64,000 nucleotides of DNA from Chlorops oryzae. Taxonomy: Eukaryota > Arthropoda > Insecta > Diptera > Chloropidae. A program made the position numbers and the translations under genes. Where the stretch lies: contig CM035808.1 in NCBI GenBank assembly GCA_020466095.1, positions 5,962,133 to 6,026,132 of the forward strand. Direction: 5' to 3'. Position 1 is the first letter of the stretch; every line of letters starts with the position of its first letter. The notes beneath the pieces were generated by a model. It saw only the letters and a list, made by a program, of their open reading frames with translations. It was not told the origin of the DNA and did no database searches. Shown here piece by piece: positions 24,310-36,800 of this stretch.

Positions 24310-24770
24310 ACAGGGTGTTCCGTAGCTGAGTGCTTTCCTCTATAGGGTTGATAGAGAAGGTCATTGTGAACAAAAAATCGTATAGCAGGGGGGTCCAAAA
24401 TGCACCCCTGAAGAGTTATAAGGGAACGAAAGAAATTTGCAGTTGTTTCAGAAAAAAATTTTCACGCCCAAACGTTTAAATGCAAGATAAAAATTGTAAT
24501 GCAATTCGACAGAGAATTGTCAGACCTTTCTAGGCGTATAAAATAGTCTTACACTTTATTGCAGCTTCAAGGATATTTGAGCCTTCAAAGTCAAAATTTT
24601 AAAATTTTTTAAACATTTTTTACTTTGAGAGCCATTTTGGTATGAAAAAGGTCCAATTAACACCCAAATTTTTTATTTTATTCAAAATGCTGGATCGATT
24701 TCCTTTAATTTAGTACCCCATATGTCTAATAAATTTTTTTAAAATAAGATGAGAAAATTAAAGGCACTAT
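24310..24770 (+). repeat. Dispersed repeat family, copy 1 (direct orientation)
   Basis: This segment begins at CAGGGTGTTCC and runs to about AAGATGAGAAAATTAAA. It is matched in inverted orientation at 52217-52640. Shared anchors include GGGGTCCAAAATGCACCCCT, GTCAGACCTTTCTAGGCGTA and ATGCTGGATCGATTTCCTTT. Two copies 28 kb apart in opposite orientation make this an interspersed element. No inverted termini, box B or reverse-transcriptase residues were seen, so its class is open. Confidence 0.8.
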
Positions 24771-27700
24771 AAGGTGGAAAAACCATCGGAATCTGTTGTG
24801 TAATCCTCAGTCCATGTGTTCACATCTCCGAGGATATCACCCTATCCGGGTTTGCACCACACACACTAGGCCTTACTATTATTACAGTTCATTACAGAAA
24901 AATTCGTTTTAAAGGAGATCGTTATAAGAGTTTCGACAGTATTACACTTTATTCAAATATTTTTTTAAACTTTCTTCCTCTAATCCAATCCATCGCTCTG
25001 TCCTTTATTGCAAGGACAAGACATTCACCTCTTGAGACTTCACATTGGAATAGACTATTTAAAACACCCTTCAAAAGTGCTTCAAATAGTTTTAAATTCC
25101 TTTAAAAAAAATGTATCAATCTTCTCTCAAAATGGCATAAAAACGTGTAAACTCCCACTAAAATTGTTTATTATTTTCCCCCCAAATTGAAGTGTTCATA
25201 AGTTCGTTTGCTTTTGGCTACGTTCCATGGCCGACATGAAAAATATCTCATAAAACTTTCTGTTGTTTTCATCGAAGTGGAATTTTCACTCTTGTTTCAT
25301 ATTTTTGGTGTTATCTCTACTATTTGGCAGAGAACAGTTGCATTATCATGAATTTTTTTTTGGATATAATTATGGTTATGTGATCGAGCTCTTATGAACA
25401 GAAAATAGGCTGCCAAACTGCATCTATATCCTCTATGTTCTATTAATTTTTATACTCTTTATTTTAATATAATTTTATATTATTGCGTAATCGCCTGTCT
25501 TAGTCTTAGAGTAGGCGGTTTAAAAACTTCTCAATTGTGTGGCAACATTTTTTGATTGCTTCGAAATGCATTTGAGAAAAATGAAAATTTTTTCTCTTTC
25601 GATTTCCTTGCACCCAATGCAGTGAAATACACAAAGTTTTCCACTTTTTCTGTTGGATTCTTTCAATATTTTTTTTTTTTTTTTTTTTGTTTTTGAGAAA
25701 CTTTCTCAACTTTTTGCATTGATTTCGCAATGCATTTTTAAGTTGAAACCTATAAGTCTGCACTGCGGCATTGTACGTATGCGATTGTCTGCTCAGAAAT
25801 CTCTCAGTGTGCTGCCGCCTTCCGTCCTGAGAGTGAGTGCTGCGATTGCGTCTATGCGAGTGTGTTAGTGTCATGTTGTTGATCGTCCTTTTGCTATGAC
25901 AGAAAAATGAAAGTTTAATGCGTTTGCCAAATATAATTTTCACATTTTTCCAAAGTTTTCTTCTTTTTTTTTTTCTATTGCTGCCTTTGCTGCTGCTGCT
26001 GATGCTCTTCGCTCTTCGCTTTTTGGAGTTGGGAACACATTTTTGAGTTGAATTTAGCTTGGGAATTGAATTTTTTCCTCATAGTGCTTTATCTCATTTT
26101 CAGTTTTTGTGAGTTTCTTTCAAAAAAAAAAAAAAAAAAATGTATAGATATAGAAAAAAATTCCTTTGCGCCATCCTTAATCCTTGCAGTTTGTCGGTTT
26201 CGTTCTTGTTGGCCGGAAAATGTGTGCGTCTGTGCGGAAATTGCATTCCTTTTTTGCGATCTTTTTTCGAACTTCGTCTATTTTATTTTTATTTTTTTAT
26301 ATTTTTTTTTTTCGATTTTTGTTGGGGTCGGCTTGTCTGGTGCTGTTGCCCTGACTGACTCCTGCTTTCCTCTATGCCAGAGGCGACTTTAAGCGATTTT
26401 GTCTGCCTTGCTAAGATATTTAATGCCTCAAAAGGATATATATACCTTAACCCTCCCACTCACCTCGCCAACAACAGCCAGCCGCAGTCGTTCAGCTAAC
26501 TTGACGCGCTTTTCCTACGATTATCTCATAAAAGCAAAGTCAGTTTTTTGAACTGTTTTCGGTTCATATTTCGAGAGCTTCTTCATTTTCCATTTTTGAA
26601 CTTTCGTCTTTTATATACAATTTTTTTTATTTTTTTTGTGTCTTGTGCTTTTGTTATTTGAAAAGTTAAAGCGAAAGTTATGACAGTGAAAATTGTTTTG
26701 TGCAGAAAGTGTCTTGTACGCAGCAGCAGCAGCAGTAAAAGTTCCGACAACTGCCCTTATCGAATGCATTATGCCACAGCACGAGGTACATAGAGGGCTA
26801 AGAGAACTCTAGGAATGAATTTTTTAAAGCAAAGAAGTCGAAATTGGATAAACGTCGGTTGGATGGCTGAGAAAAAAATTAATGTTTTTTTTTAGCAGAT
26901 TTCAAAGCGAGGAAAGTGAGTGAATTTTTGCTTTTAAGAAAAATTTTATTTTAATTCAAATTTTTCTTTAAAATTATAATGCTTCTATGACTGTTTCTTT
27001 GATTAGAACTTTGATCTAAGACATCTCATTATTATTAAATTTTTTTTTTTTTTGCATCCCATCGACCATATGCCGCCCAATGGCTTTTTTTTAGCAGCAT
27101 GTACACACACTTGAAAAACACTTTAAATCTTGATACGCAAAGCCCAAGAAGACACTTCTTCGGTGTGATGCGAAAGCCACTCAATGAAAATTAAAGCGAT
27201 TTCCTGCATGCGTCCGTCGCTTTTCCGCCTCCCTCTTTTGCTCTTTTTCTCTATATTTTTTTTTTCACTCATTTATTTTGTTGTTGTTGCTGTGCAGATT
27301 TCTTGGAGCACTACCAATTTAAATTTTCCAAATTAAAACGCAAATAAACATCGAGCGGAGCGCATTGAGAGGAGGATTATCATTGATGAAGGTATGCCGC
27401 AGAGCGAGCAGCAAGCGCGTATGTGCAAATAAACATTTGTGCGGCAAAACTTCGACCAAGATGCAAATACCCACAGCCATCGAGCAGCATCGTCGTCATC
27501 AGAAGCATCAGCATCAGCACCAAGAGCAGGAGCAATTTCGAGTCAATGGTGTATATGCAACAGTAAAAGAAAACCGCCATTCATAGATATTTAATTAGTA
27601 GCAAGCAGCGGCGAATGCATCGGGATGAGCCTATGCCATTGAATGCGGATGCTGCTCCGCACACAGATCCGCGCACAGCATCCACACACACGAGAACATT

Positions 27701-28591
27701 GCTTTAACAAAATGACAACGACGACGACGATGACGATGAAGAGGCAAAAAGAATGGGATCGACTTTCGGTTGTGAAAATGAAACTTGCAAAAGTTGACAA
27801 CACACCAATCCGTAGCGGCAGCGGCATCAGCGTCAGCGGCGGCAAGAAGTAAAACTCTTTTAGTTTCATCGTTGCGACGAAATGACACTTTTGTGAATTG
27901 AGGGGAAATGGGGGAAAAAGAGATTGAGAGGAGCACTTTTTCTTCTTCTTGTTCTTCTTCCTGCTTATGTAGAGCCACGAGATTGACGCAACAAATTTTT
28001 AATTGACTCGATTCGGGTCGACTCAACTCGGTTGGCTTTTGGTTGATTCGGCATTTCACCAAGGTTTTTCGTTATTCTACCGGTTGTCTTTTTGTAGATG
28101 TGTGTGTGTTTGTTCCCCTTTCTTTTCGCCGTCTCAGTTAATCGAAGTTTTAAACATAAACTGCTTAAGAGTTTACAATGCAGTCATGCAGAGTTTAGAG
28201 CAATTTTAATGTTGGGATGTCCTTGGGAAAATTTCCTCAGTGCTTTGAAATATTAATGGAAATTTGCTTTTAATGTTTTCAGTTGGTCAAAAGGTCCTTT
28301 GCATTGACCATGAAAATTCTTTAATTTGATTTCAATTAAGTTTCTTTTTAGAAAAACTGGACAATTCACAATGTTTTCTAAAATCCCTTTTAAATTTATA
28401 CCCAGCCAAAATGAGTATTTTTAGAGCAAAATGGACTTTAGAAGACTGTGAATTGCCTAATTGTGTTTCTGGTATAAAGAGGAGCCCTAATAGTTTTAAA
28501 TTCGAATTTATAATCATTAAAATTTAATATTTTACATATTAGTCATGAGTAATGAATAATTTTTGATTAAAATTTGACTATCAGTCATTAG
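24771..28591. other. Non-coding DNA, some fly regulatory-like patches
   Basis: No exon could be fixed. Less AT-rich patches at 25770-25870, 26180-26400, 26460-26530 and 27340-27860 contain CAGCAG, CATCAG and GACGACGATGACGATGA triplet runs. Such sequence is typical of fly enhancers or untranslated exons. TATATATACC near 26438 and AAAGTCAGTT near 26537 are promoter-like motifs but not correctly spaced from each other. Confidence 0.4.
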
Positions 28592-28954
28592 TAGGGCTCG
28601 GAAAAAACCCCACGAAATGACTAAACTGCATTAAAACCGATGAAAAAATTATCGGAAAGTCTTCAAGCTCACTCTTCTGAAAAAATGTCCTTAAAGTCTT
28701 TGTTTTATGATTTAAAACTCATAAAAAATATATTACTTTGAAGTTGTTTCTTCATATTCATTGCTATTGAAAATTGAAAGAAAAAATGTCAATAAAATAG
28801 GGAGAAAATATACTTGAAATGATATTTTGGGCATTAGGCAAAGATTTTAAGGACATTATCCCGAAGCATGAATTTGAAGTCTTTAACGGCATTTTTTCAT
28901 CGTTTTTAAATCAATTTTTTAAAATCATTTTTAGTGTGGTTTTTGCAAGCCTTG
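28592..28954. mobile_element. Old inverted-repeat element, possibly hAT-like
   Basis: The left end TAGGGCTCGGAAAAAACC and the inverted right end (CAAGGCTTGCAAAAACCAC when read inward) are diverged copies. A second matched block inside is CGATGAAAAAAT on the left against ATTTTTTCATCG on the right. Flanking eight-base strings GTCATTAG and ATCATAAA agree at only five positions, which could be a decayed 8-bp duplication. The TAGGG/CAAGG type of terminus suggests hAT, but this is tentative. Confidence 0.45.
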
Positions 28955-29204
28955 ATCATAAAGGACTGCCCCATAATTGACAGATAAGAAGGATGTTTTC
29001 AGATTAATCAAAAAAATTTAGATTATTTAAAAAATCAACGGTAAAAAGTTCCGATTTAATTTTGATTAATTTTTTTATTTTATTTTGAAAAAGTTAAAAA
29101 AGTATAATAAAAAATTGATCCTGATTAAAATTAAAATACTTTGAATTAGTTTTTTATTTTTCTAATTAAATTGAAACGAAAAATAATTGAAAAAAATCCA
29201 AATT

Positions 29205-29700
29205 TAGTCCGAATAATTTTTTGATTATTTTTTGATTATTTTCTGATTATTTTTTTATTATTTTTTGATTGTTTTTTGCTTATTTTTTTATTTTTTTTAT
29301 TATTTTTTGATTAGTTTTTATTATTTTTTGATTATTTTTTGATTTTTTTTGATTATTTTTTTTTGATTAAAAATTTTAAATTTTTTTTTTGATTTTAAAA
29401 ATTATTTTTTTTTTTTTGATATATTTTTGATTATTTTTTGATTTTTTTTGATTATTTTTTGATTTTATTTTTTGATTATTTTTTGATTATTTTTTAATTT
29501 TTTGATATTATTTTTTGATTATTTTTGATTTTATTTTTTATTTTTGATTATTTTTTGATTATTTTTTATATATTTTTTTTTATTTTTTTTTGATTATTTT
29601 TTGCATTTTTTTTATTATTTTTTTTATTATTTTTTGATTATTTTTTGATTATTTTTAGTTATTTTTTTATTTTATTTTGATAATTTGTTCAATTTTTTTT
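29205..29700 (+). repeat. TTTTTTGATTA tandem array
   Basis: Imperfect repeats of TTTTTTGATTAT (about 11-12 bases) run for roughly 500 bases, with stretches degenerating to pure T or TTTTTATTATT. Neighbouring DNA at 29040-29200 already has AATTTTGATTAATTTTTTT, suggesting expansion from a local seed. Confidence 0.85.
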
Positions 29701-32220
29701 ATTATTAAATTGATTTGAAATAATCCCTTAAATTATAATTTCAGAAAGAGAATTTGGTATGATTTAGACATTCATTATGATTTATATAAGTATATAAAAT
29801 AATCATCAATATTGATTATTATATAAACATAGAAAAGAAAGATCGTTTGATTTTTTAATCATTGATTAAAAAAGTAATTTTTTGTCCATACACAGGACGA
29901 AAAACTATTTTGTGTGAAGGGTTAATAAGACTTAAAGGCATTAAGAATATAATCAAAGTCCTCCGCAGATATAAATGTGGCCAAAAAAAGTACAAACAAA
30001 TTATCGAAATAATTTAACAATTTAATAATTTAATAATTTTAACATTAAAAATTCACAATGGCAAAATGTTTGGTGCCTTTAAAATCGTAATACCTTCATC
30101 AAGGGTTCTCTATCCGGGGAAAACTGTCTTCATTATGAAATATTACAGTCAAAGTCTTTTATTTATTTTCTTTTTAAGAAAATAATAGGTACCTTTAAAC
30201 TCTTCTTTGTAGATTTCTTTTTCAACTTTCTTGCTTTGTAACATCCAGGACAATAAATTCCTGAGGTACTGTGTTTTCAGTTATTCCATTTGAGTACATG
30301 AAATGTGCACCCTTGACTAATCATCCATGGGGTGCTCCATTCAAAAGTTAAGTACCTACCTTATTTCTTATGACTTCAAAAAGGGAAAACTCAAGAGAAA
30401 TGGTCTCAAATTTTCCGTTGCTTTATGTTGCATGTGAAATAAGGGGTCCTTGTTTGTTTATTTCTTTTTTTTTTCTTTCTTATTTTTCCTCTTATATCCA
30501 TATCCAGCCTTTTCTTTTCACTGCCTACTTGAGTTAACACAGCCGCAGAAGTCAATCAAGTGGAAAATGAAAACAAAACACTTGAGTGAAAAGAAGAAGA
30601 GCACATTGTGGTGGCTTTGGCGGCGGCTGTTGTTGCAATGCTCTGCGCGCTTACATTTCCACACAATTGCAATTGCAATTGCAACCACATGAGTACGAAA
30701 TGTTTATTCATTCCATTCATTCAGTCGCTCACGCATTCATTCAGTTATTCACTCGATCGCTCATTTATTAAAAGACTCGGCTCGTCTGTTCCCCCGTGCG
30801 CGCGCGCGCTTGCCATCGTTTGAAAGTTATACGAAAATATTGACAGTGCACACACAGCACTTTGATACAGTAAATGCGTCTTTGGCTTAGAATTTTACAG
30901 CTTTACCATTTCACGCAGAAAATGCAAAATCTTTCTTAAGTTGTTTTCCTATTTTCCTTCATTTTCTTTTGGTTTTTTTTTTTTTTTTGTGTGTGTTTTT
31001 CTTTAAAATTTATCAGGCATGACTGACTTGACTGGCGCACATCAAAAGGAATTGGGACTTTGTCTTTGGGTTTTAGTTGCAGCTAACTTTCCGCTTTGTA
31101 CTGCGCTTAAAGTAGGGACTGACGCCGTCGCCGCCGCCATTGCCACCCACAATAAAATATAACGAAACGGAAGCAGTTTAATCTAATGCCGCTGGCTGGC
31201 TGCAGCCGCTCAGCTCAACTACTTAACTATTTTTGTGCTTTTTACTGTTGAATTTCAAATGTTTAAATACATTTCGAGTACTTCGCAATGGGTTTCATCA
31301 TCATCATCACTATCATCATCATCATCGTCGTCGTTGAATCATAAGACCGAGGGAGAGATAGTGGGTGGTGGAAAGAAAAAACCGAATTTTAATTCCGAAT
31401 TCATGCAATTTCAGTCCGCAATGTGTTGAGGAACTAAGTATTTCCAACAGCAGCGCAGCGTCTTAATGCTTTAGCTTTTAGATAGAGACTCTCTGTACTT
31501 GGTTCCTTTCGTCTATTTGTTGATTTTGTAACTTTTAAGCTCCACAGCTGCTTTAGAGCTTAAGCCGTCGTCGGTGTCGTTGGTGCTGCTGCTGTTCGTC
31601 TGCTTTTCATTTATTCTACTTCAGAACTGATCATCGACAGGGGAACACACTACATACATACGCACACGTGCATAGACATGCATAAATACACTGAATTGGA
31701 GCATGTACATGTAGCGGCTGCATAGCTGGGTTATAAAACATAATAGCAAATGATTAGCTTAAATTGGCTTCAATTGACGGAGTTTAATACTCAAATTGAT
31801 ACTTTTTGTGTGTTTCTCTACTAGAAAGTTGTCGGTTCATTGGCGTATTGAAAGCTATATTCATTCGCTTGTGTTCATAGTTTCGAGAGCAGTTTATGCT
31901 GCCTTCCTTCCGCTTCCCGCTCAGCAGCTAAAAAGTTGATTGGAATTTGAAACAAATGCTTTGAGGTTTGGTTTAATTTTTTTTTCATTTTTTTTTTCTT
32001 TCCTCTTTTTTCTCGACGAATGCAAACAGAAACTTTTGATCTATCGGCTTTTAAAGTATTCTAAATTGTTTGAGAAAGTTTTTGTTTGATTTGAAGAGGT
32101 TTTTATTTTTTTTGCGATTAATTAGGGCTTAAAGAGTGGCATGAAAATAGGTCATCGATGCATTTGAGTGGAACGAACGCATTTAAAAGGAAATATGGAG
32201 AGGGAAAGGTTCTGGTTGGT
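29701..32220. other. Non-coding DNA
   Basis: No gene was recognised. Simple sequence includes CAATTGCAATTGCAATTGCA at 30663-30683, an alternating CGCGCGCGCGC at 30797-30808, and an ATC/CTATCATC repeat at 31297-31335. The 30700-30860 patch has two TCAGT initiator-like matches (30721, 30741) but no downstream element at the required spacing. Confidence 0.45.
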
Positions 32221-32808
32221 TGCGGCATCATGAAAGGATTTTTTAAATTTTCTTGATTTTTCTATAGGTGTCATCCAAAAACACTGTGGAGACCAATTTT
32301 TAGATTTTTATTTTGAACGGTCCTTGTAAATCCTTTTTTAATAAGCCTTTTTCAAAATTTTATATCTCAAAAAATAATTAAGATAAGAAGATGAAACAAA
32401 CGTTGGCCGATTGCTTATATAACAGGAAATCGAAAAATTTTTTTGTTATTTTACACTGAGAAAAATTTTTCCACAAAACTAAAAAGACGATTTTAAGAAT
32501 TTTTTACAGTGTATTCCTAGTTGGATGCCACTCTAAAAATTTTTTTTAAAAATACCTCTAAGTATTTGCTTTCATTTAAAAAAAAGTTTCATTCAAACTA
32601 AATGGCGCAACAGTGAGATATTCAAAAAATTACAAGTGTACATAGATGCTCTAGTATTAATATCCAGTATAAATGTACGAAAATGATACAAAACACATTG
32701 CTCATACGGCATGTTTTTAAAATTTAATATCTCCAAAAATAATTTAGATGAAAAAAACGGTGACTTATTTAATAATAATAAAAGAAAAATTCCTTTCATG
32801 ATGCCGCA
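32221..32808. mobile_element. 588-bp element with 18-base inverted ends
   Basis: TGCGGCATCATGAAAGGA at the left end is matched in inverted orientation by TCCTTTCATGATGCCGCA at the right end. The interior is AT-rich, has no recognisable transposase, and contains a 68-codon minus-strand open frame without features. No target-site duplication was obvious (flanks TGGTTGGT and TGCCTTTG), so the insertion may be old or the outer ends may lie slightly further out. Confidence 0.7.
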
Positions 32809-32970
32809 TGCCTTTGCTTAAGCCGCCAGTCCCTTTAAATGCAGCAGAAACTCTGAAGAACAGCTCAGATGAAGAGGACACTCCTCTTCTAAATGACTTT
32901 GAGCTAGGATAATCGCTGCATCTGAACAGCGACAATCAAATGATCATCATTAAATAGAATTTCTCACTAT

Positions 32971-33187
32971 CAGCTCGATTCTGAATATTCCCGAGGAACG
33001 AATTCCCCGGGAATTTACTTTTCTCGAGAGTAAATTTTGTTCCTTTTCAAATATTTGAGGGAAGAAATTTTATGGAGAATGGGTATTCGACCCAAAACCA
33101 TATTTTTCCTTACGATATCTTTTTTGAATAAGAAGAATTTAAGTCTCGAGAAAAGTAAATTCCCCGGGAATATTCAGAATCGGGCTG
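32971..33187. mobile_element. 217-bp MITE with TAT target duplication
   Basis: Ends CAGCTCGATTCTGAATATTC and GAATATTCAGAATCGGGCTG are inverted copies with one difference. The match continues inward with CCCCGGGAATTTACTTTTCT on the left and the inverse on the right. TAT flanks both sides (32968-32970 and 33188-33190). It is a member of the 3-bp-duplication MITE class seen several times in this window. Confidence 0.8.
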
Positions 33188-33212
33188 TATAAAAAATTTT
33201 TGAAAACATAAT

Positions 33213-33425
33213 AGTGGTATTCAAGTAGCTGTGGAAATTGAAGTGTGCACAAATTGCCCTGCGAAGAACGAGTGCGAAACTTGTGCGATAAAATTGCGCA
33301 ATTTTTCCCATCAAAATCGATGTGCAATATTTGCCCGGCCGAGGAATTTTTTTTCATGCAAACAAATTTGCACAAACGCAAAATTTGCGAGGGTGAAAAA
33401 AATGCACACCTGCTTGAATTCCACT
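33213..33425. mobile_element. 213-bp MITE A of a side-by-side pair (AAT duplication)
   Basis: Left AGTGGTATTCAAGTAG and right CTGCTTGAATTCCACT are imperfect inverted copies. AAT flanks both sides (33210-33212 and 33426-33428). A cysteine-rich 101-codon open frame across it looks zinc-finger-like by eye but is spelled by the repeat and overruns the right end, so it is not called as a gene. Confidence 0.7.
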
Positions 33426-33428
33426 AAT

Positions 33429-33597
33429 AGGGGTATTCACACAGGCGTGTTAAAAACATTGGAAAGTCGGAAAATCGGAAAAATGCGACTTCTTAAAAAT
33501 TGTTTAAACTTTTTTTGTATCTGCACAACTTTTTAAGCAGCTAAAATTTTTCGATTTTCCAACTTTCCTATTTTGCGATGCCTTTGTGAATACCCCT
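33429..33597. mobile_element. 169-bp MITE B abutting MITE A (AAT duplication)
   Basis: AGGGGTATTCACACAGGC at the left and GCCTTTGTGAATACCCCT at the right are inverted copies with one difference. The flanks are AAT (33426-33428, shared with MITE A) and AAT (33598-33600). The terminal sequence A(G)GGGTATTC resembles that of MITE A (AGTGGTATTC), so the two are probably related families that used the same target. Confidence 0.8.
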
Positions 33598-33718
33598 AAT
33601 ATGTATTAAATTTCTTTAAAAAAAAAGCTGCAAAAATTAAAAGAGGGTTACCCATTTCTCAAAATTTTCATAAAATTTTAACAGATTTTAGGTTTATGTA
33701 TTAGCTTTGATAGCAATA

Positions 33719-33799
33719 CAGTGAAAGCTCTACTTGCGAACAGCTCCCATAAGCGGACATCTCGCATAAGTCGACGTTCGCTTATGGCACCTTTCACTG
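33719..33799. mobile_element. 81-bp pogo/Tc1-type MITE with TA duplication
   Basis: Ends CAGTGAAAGCTCTACTTGCG and CACCTTTCACTG are inverted over about 9-10 bases. TA flanks both sides (33717-33718 and 33800-33801). An inner palindromic pair (ATAAGCGGACATCTCGCATA against CGACGTTCGCTTAT) adds foldback potential. The same left terminus recurs at 41080-41122. Confidence 0.75.
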
Positions 33800-33801
33800 T
33801 A

Positions 33802-36800
33802 ATGCCTTCACTGAGATGTGGTCTCCATAGAGGGGTAACTTAGGCACCCAGAGTTTATAGAGAATCCATGGATGGCTTTCCTTTCCCGTTATAAGTAGAA
33901 GTATAACATATTTTTCTGCTCAAAAATCGGCTCTGAGGATAAAGGAACGGCTGGCGATAAGCTTTCACTTAAAAAAAACCATCAATCAAAGAACGAATTC
34001 ATTATTGATTCCTTATTAAAAAAATTCCTGGAAAAGCTGAACTTGAACTTGCAAAAAATCTGAAGCTGTCGAGACTATTTACACGCGCTGTTCTAAAAGA
34101 AAAAAATAAAAATAAATAAAAATAAATGCTTAACGTATTATTTGAATTACACTCTTCAGAGCGCATTGAACGTTCGCAGAGCCCAGCCATTCTGCTTTGG
34201 AGTGAGATGAAAATCTTTTAAGACATTTTATAAACATAAACTTTCGAAACGAAGAAGCGATCAAAGAGAGAAAGAAGAAATTAAGATAAAAAGAAGAAAA
34301 TAATGAATAAAACAAGGCACAAGCCAAAGAGCCAAAGCAGCAACGAAAATCCACTAACGAAAAATGAAAAGAAAAAAATTTATATAAAAAAATTAAACGC
34401 ATGCAAAAATAAAAATGAAAACATAACGAAAAAGAAGAAGAAAAGGATAAAGAGAAAGGATCAAATTCGATGCACGCCTTTCCATGGATAAGTATAGAGT
34501 GTCGTCGCCACCCACTGTCTGTCTGTTTGTTTGTATGTTTTATGTGGAGTATGACTAACGCAAAACGAGTCCTTTTTTTGCGCAAAAAGGATAATAAAAC
34601 AAGATGTTGAAATTTTAATATTTATTGAAAGCATTAAAACGACTGAAGTTTCAACTTGAAGCATCGAATGATGAGGAGCATTAAGGGGGGGAGCCCCGGC
34701 AAGCATCCAAAAGAGCCAGAGTAGTATCCCGAGTCTGAGTTACAGTCGGGACCGTTAGGAGGACGCTCTTGCGTATAAAACGTAAAACGCGGAGATGTTT
34801 TATTTAACATTTTTTTTCCTCGTATTTTCCTTTTATAAGAATTTTACACAAAACATTGCCGACATTTTGCATTTTTATTACAACAAAAAGGAACATTTAC
34901 AATATACATATGTATATATATGTTTATATATGTATATAGGAAAAGAGATTGCCGAGCATTGAAGACACCAACAACAATGGCATAATCAAAAGACAGCCAA
35001 GCGCAACGCATACAATTTGTTGCTGTTATTATTATTGTTGTTGTTCTTGTTGTTATATGCAGAGCTATACGAGAGGTACATTGATGCCAAGCCACATTGC
35101 CTTTTATGCCAATCAATTTCATCGCTTCTTTTTTTTTTTTGCTTCTTCATGTTCTTTGCCTCTTTGTTGAGATACAAAATTATACTATGTATATTAGTAT
35201 GACTTGATATATAGGTACATACATTGATGTGTATGTATATTCGTATGTGCAAGCCTGCCGCATTGGGTGGTTGAGAACATCGAAAGCTTAAGTTTATGAA
35301 AAGCATGCCATGCACGCATAACTTATAAAATGCTCTTGTTGCGCTCGTCATCAAAGAAGAAAATCTCGTGACATTTTGACATAAAAGTTCAATTAATCGA
35401 CTGAGAAAGGGAAATTTTCTGGAATTGGATTTAACTGCTTTAAAAAAAAAACAACAAAAACCGATTAAAGATAAAATTTTATTACGAATAAAATTCGTTC
35501 TTCACGCCAACGAATGAGTGCAGGAAGAAGAAACGGACGAACGTAACGAGCGCTCGAAATGTGTGCATAGATACATGTTGCTGAGACGTGTTGAGCTGAG
35601 GCTGCTGAGGTCGCGATGCGCGTAGAGCTGTGATGCGATGAAAAAATGGTTTTTTATTCAAATATTGTGTGTTTGTAAAGCATGAAAAATCGTTACTTAA
35701 CTGCCCAGAAAATTACAAATTCAAATCAATTTCCATCGATTTGGAAATCAGTTTTTGAGAGAATGTGCCACCAAAATGTTCCAAATGCGATGCTGCGACG
35801 AGCATTGCAACTGCAGAGCAACTGTTTATACAGATTAGGGTCGCGAGATTTTTTGGTTGTGTTGGAAGTGTTTCGGCGAAGAATGGAGAGAAGAGAAAAC
35901 CGAAAATGAATCGAAAAACGATACAAGAAAGTCCATTCATTGTCATTTGTTTATATGGTTGTATGTATGTAGGTTTGTTTATTTATTTTTCGGCTTTTAT
36001 AGTCTCACTAAATGTTCGATGATTGTTGATAATAACGGCGCGCAGTATCGGCATCATCATCGCAACATTGTTTACAGCGGGAAGCAATTCAAGTGCGATA
36101 GGCAGAAGACAGACAGACAGAGAGACAGACAGAGAGAAAGATAGTCAGATATACACACTAAATGCAGATAAGTCGATAGACAATTTGGACCCTCAAGAGC
36201 GGAGGAGAAAAACAAAAAAAAAATAAATAAATCCACTCAAGTTCATGCAACAAAATCGCATTTATTCATTTATTTTTCCTATTATGCTTCACATTTCCCT
36301 ATCTCTATAAATATGAACATATTTACGTACGTAGATAAACGCATTTGTTTGGTTTATTTCGCTGTCACAGCATAGCAGCGACAGAAGAAGAAGACTTGCA
36401 GCTTAGCACACATGTTTGTTTAGTTGCATTTCAGCTGCCTTCGCTTTTGCAACAAACAAAAGGAGCATTTTTAATCCCCTCGGGTATTTTGTTGCGATGC
36501 CGTTTTGTTGGTGACGACGACGGACGACGTTGTTGGAGATGATAGCAATATTACTTTCGGTGTGACGTTCCGTGCGATTTCACCATAAAAAAAAATTCAT
36601 ATTTTTTTTTTTTTAATAGGCACAAACTATAGAAACCACCAAGGCTTTTTTTTTTGCTGTTGCCTGCAGTGTCCGGCGTAGACCTGTCATATAAGTCTGT
36701 ACAATTTCAACTGTCGCCTCGTGTCGGATTCTAAAATATTTCCAACTTTTCTTTCTTTCAGTCTTTTCTTGAAGGCTTTTGCGCACTTAATTTTCGACTC

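Noticed and set aside
30700..30800. Initiator-like TCAGTC/TCAGTT with AGACTC downstream
   Set aside because: The downstream motif is about three bases off the strict +28 spacing that this promoter class needs.
33231..33536. Cysteine-rich frame resembling a zinc finger
   Set aside because: It is spelled by two adjoining MITEs, starts in one and ends in the other, and lacks regular Cys/His spacing.
34675..34800. TATAAAACG in a GC-richer patch as a promoter
   Set aside because: No initiator at the right distance and no leader or frame downstream.
35680..36022. Several overlapping frames on both strands
   Set aside because: None has a domain, conserved-looking composition or splice signals; openness on both strands suggests chance.
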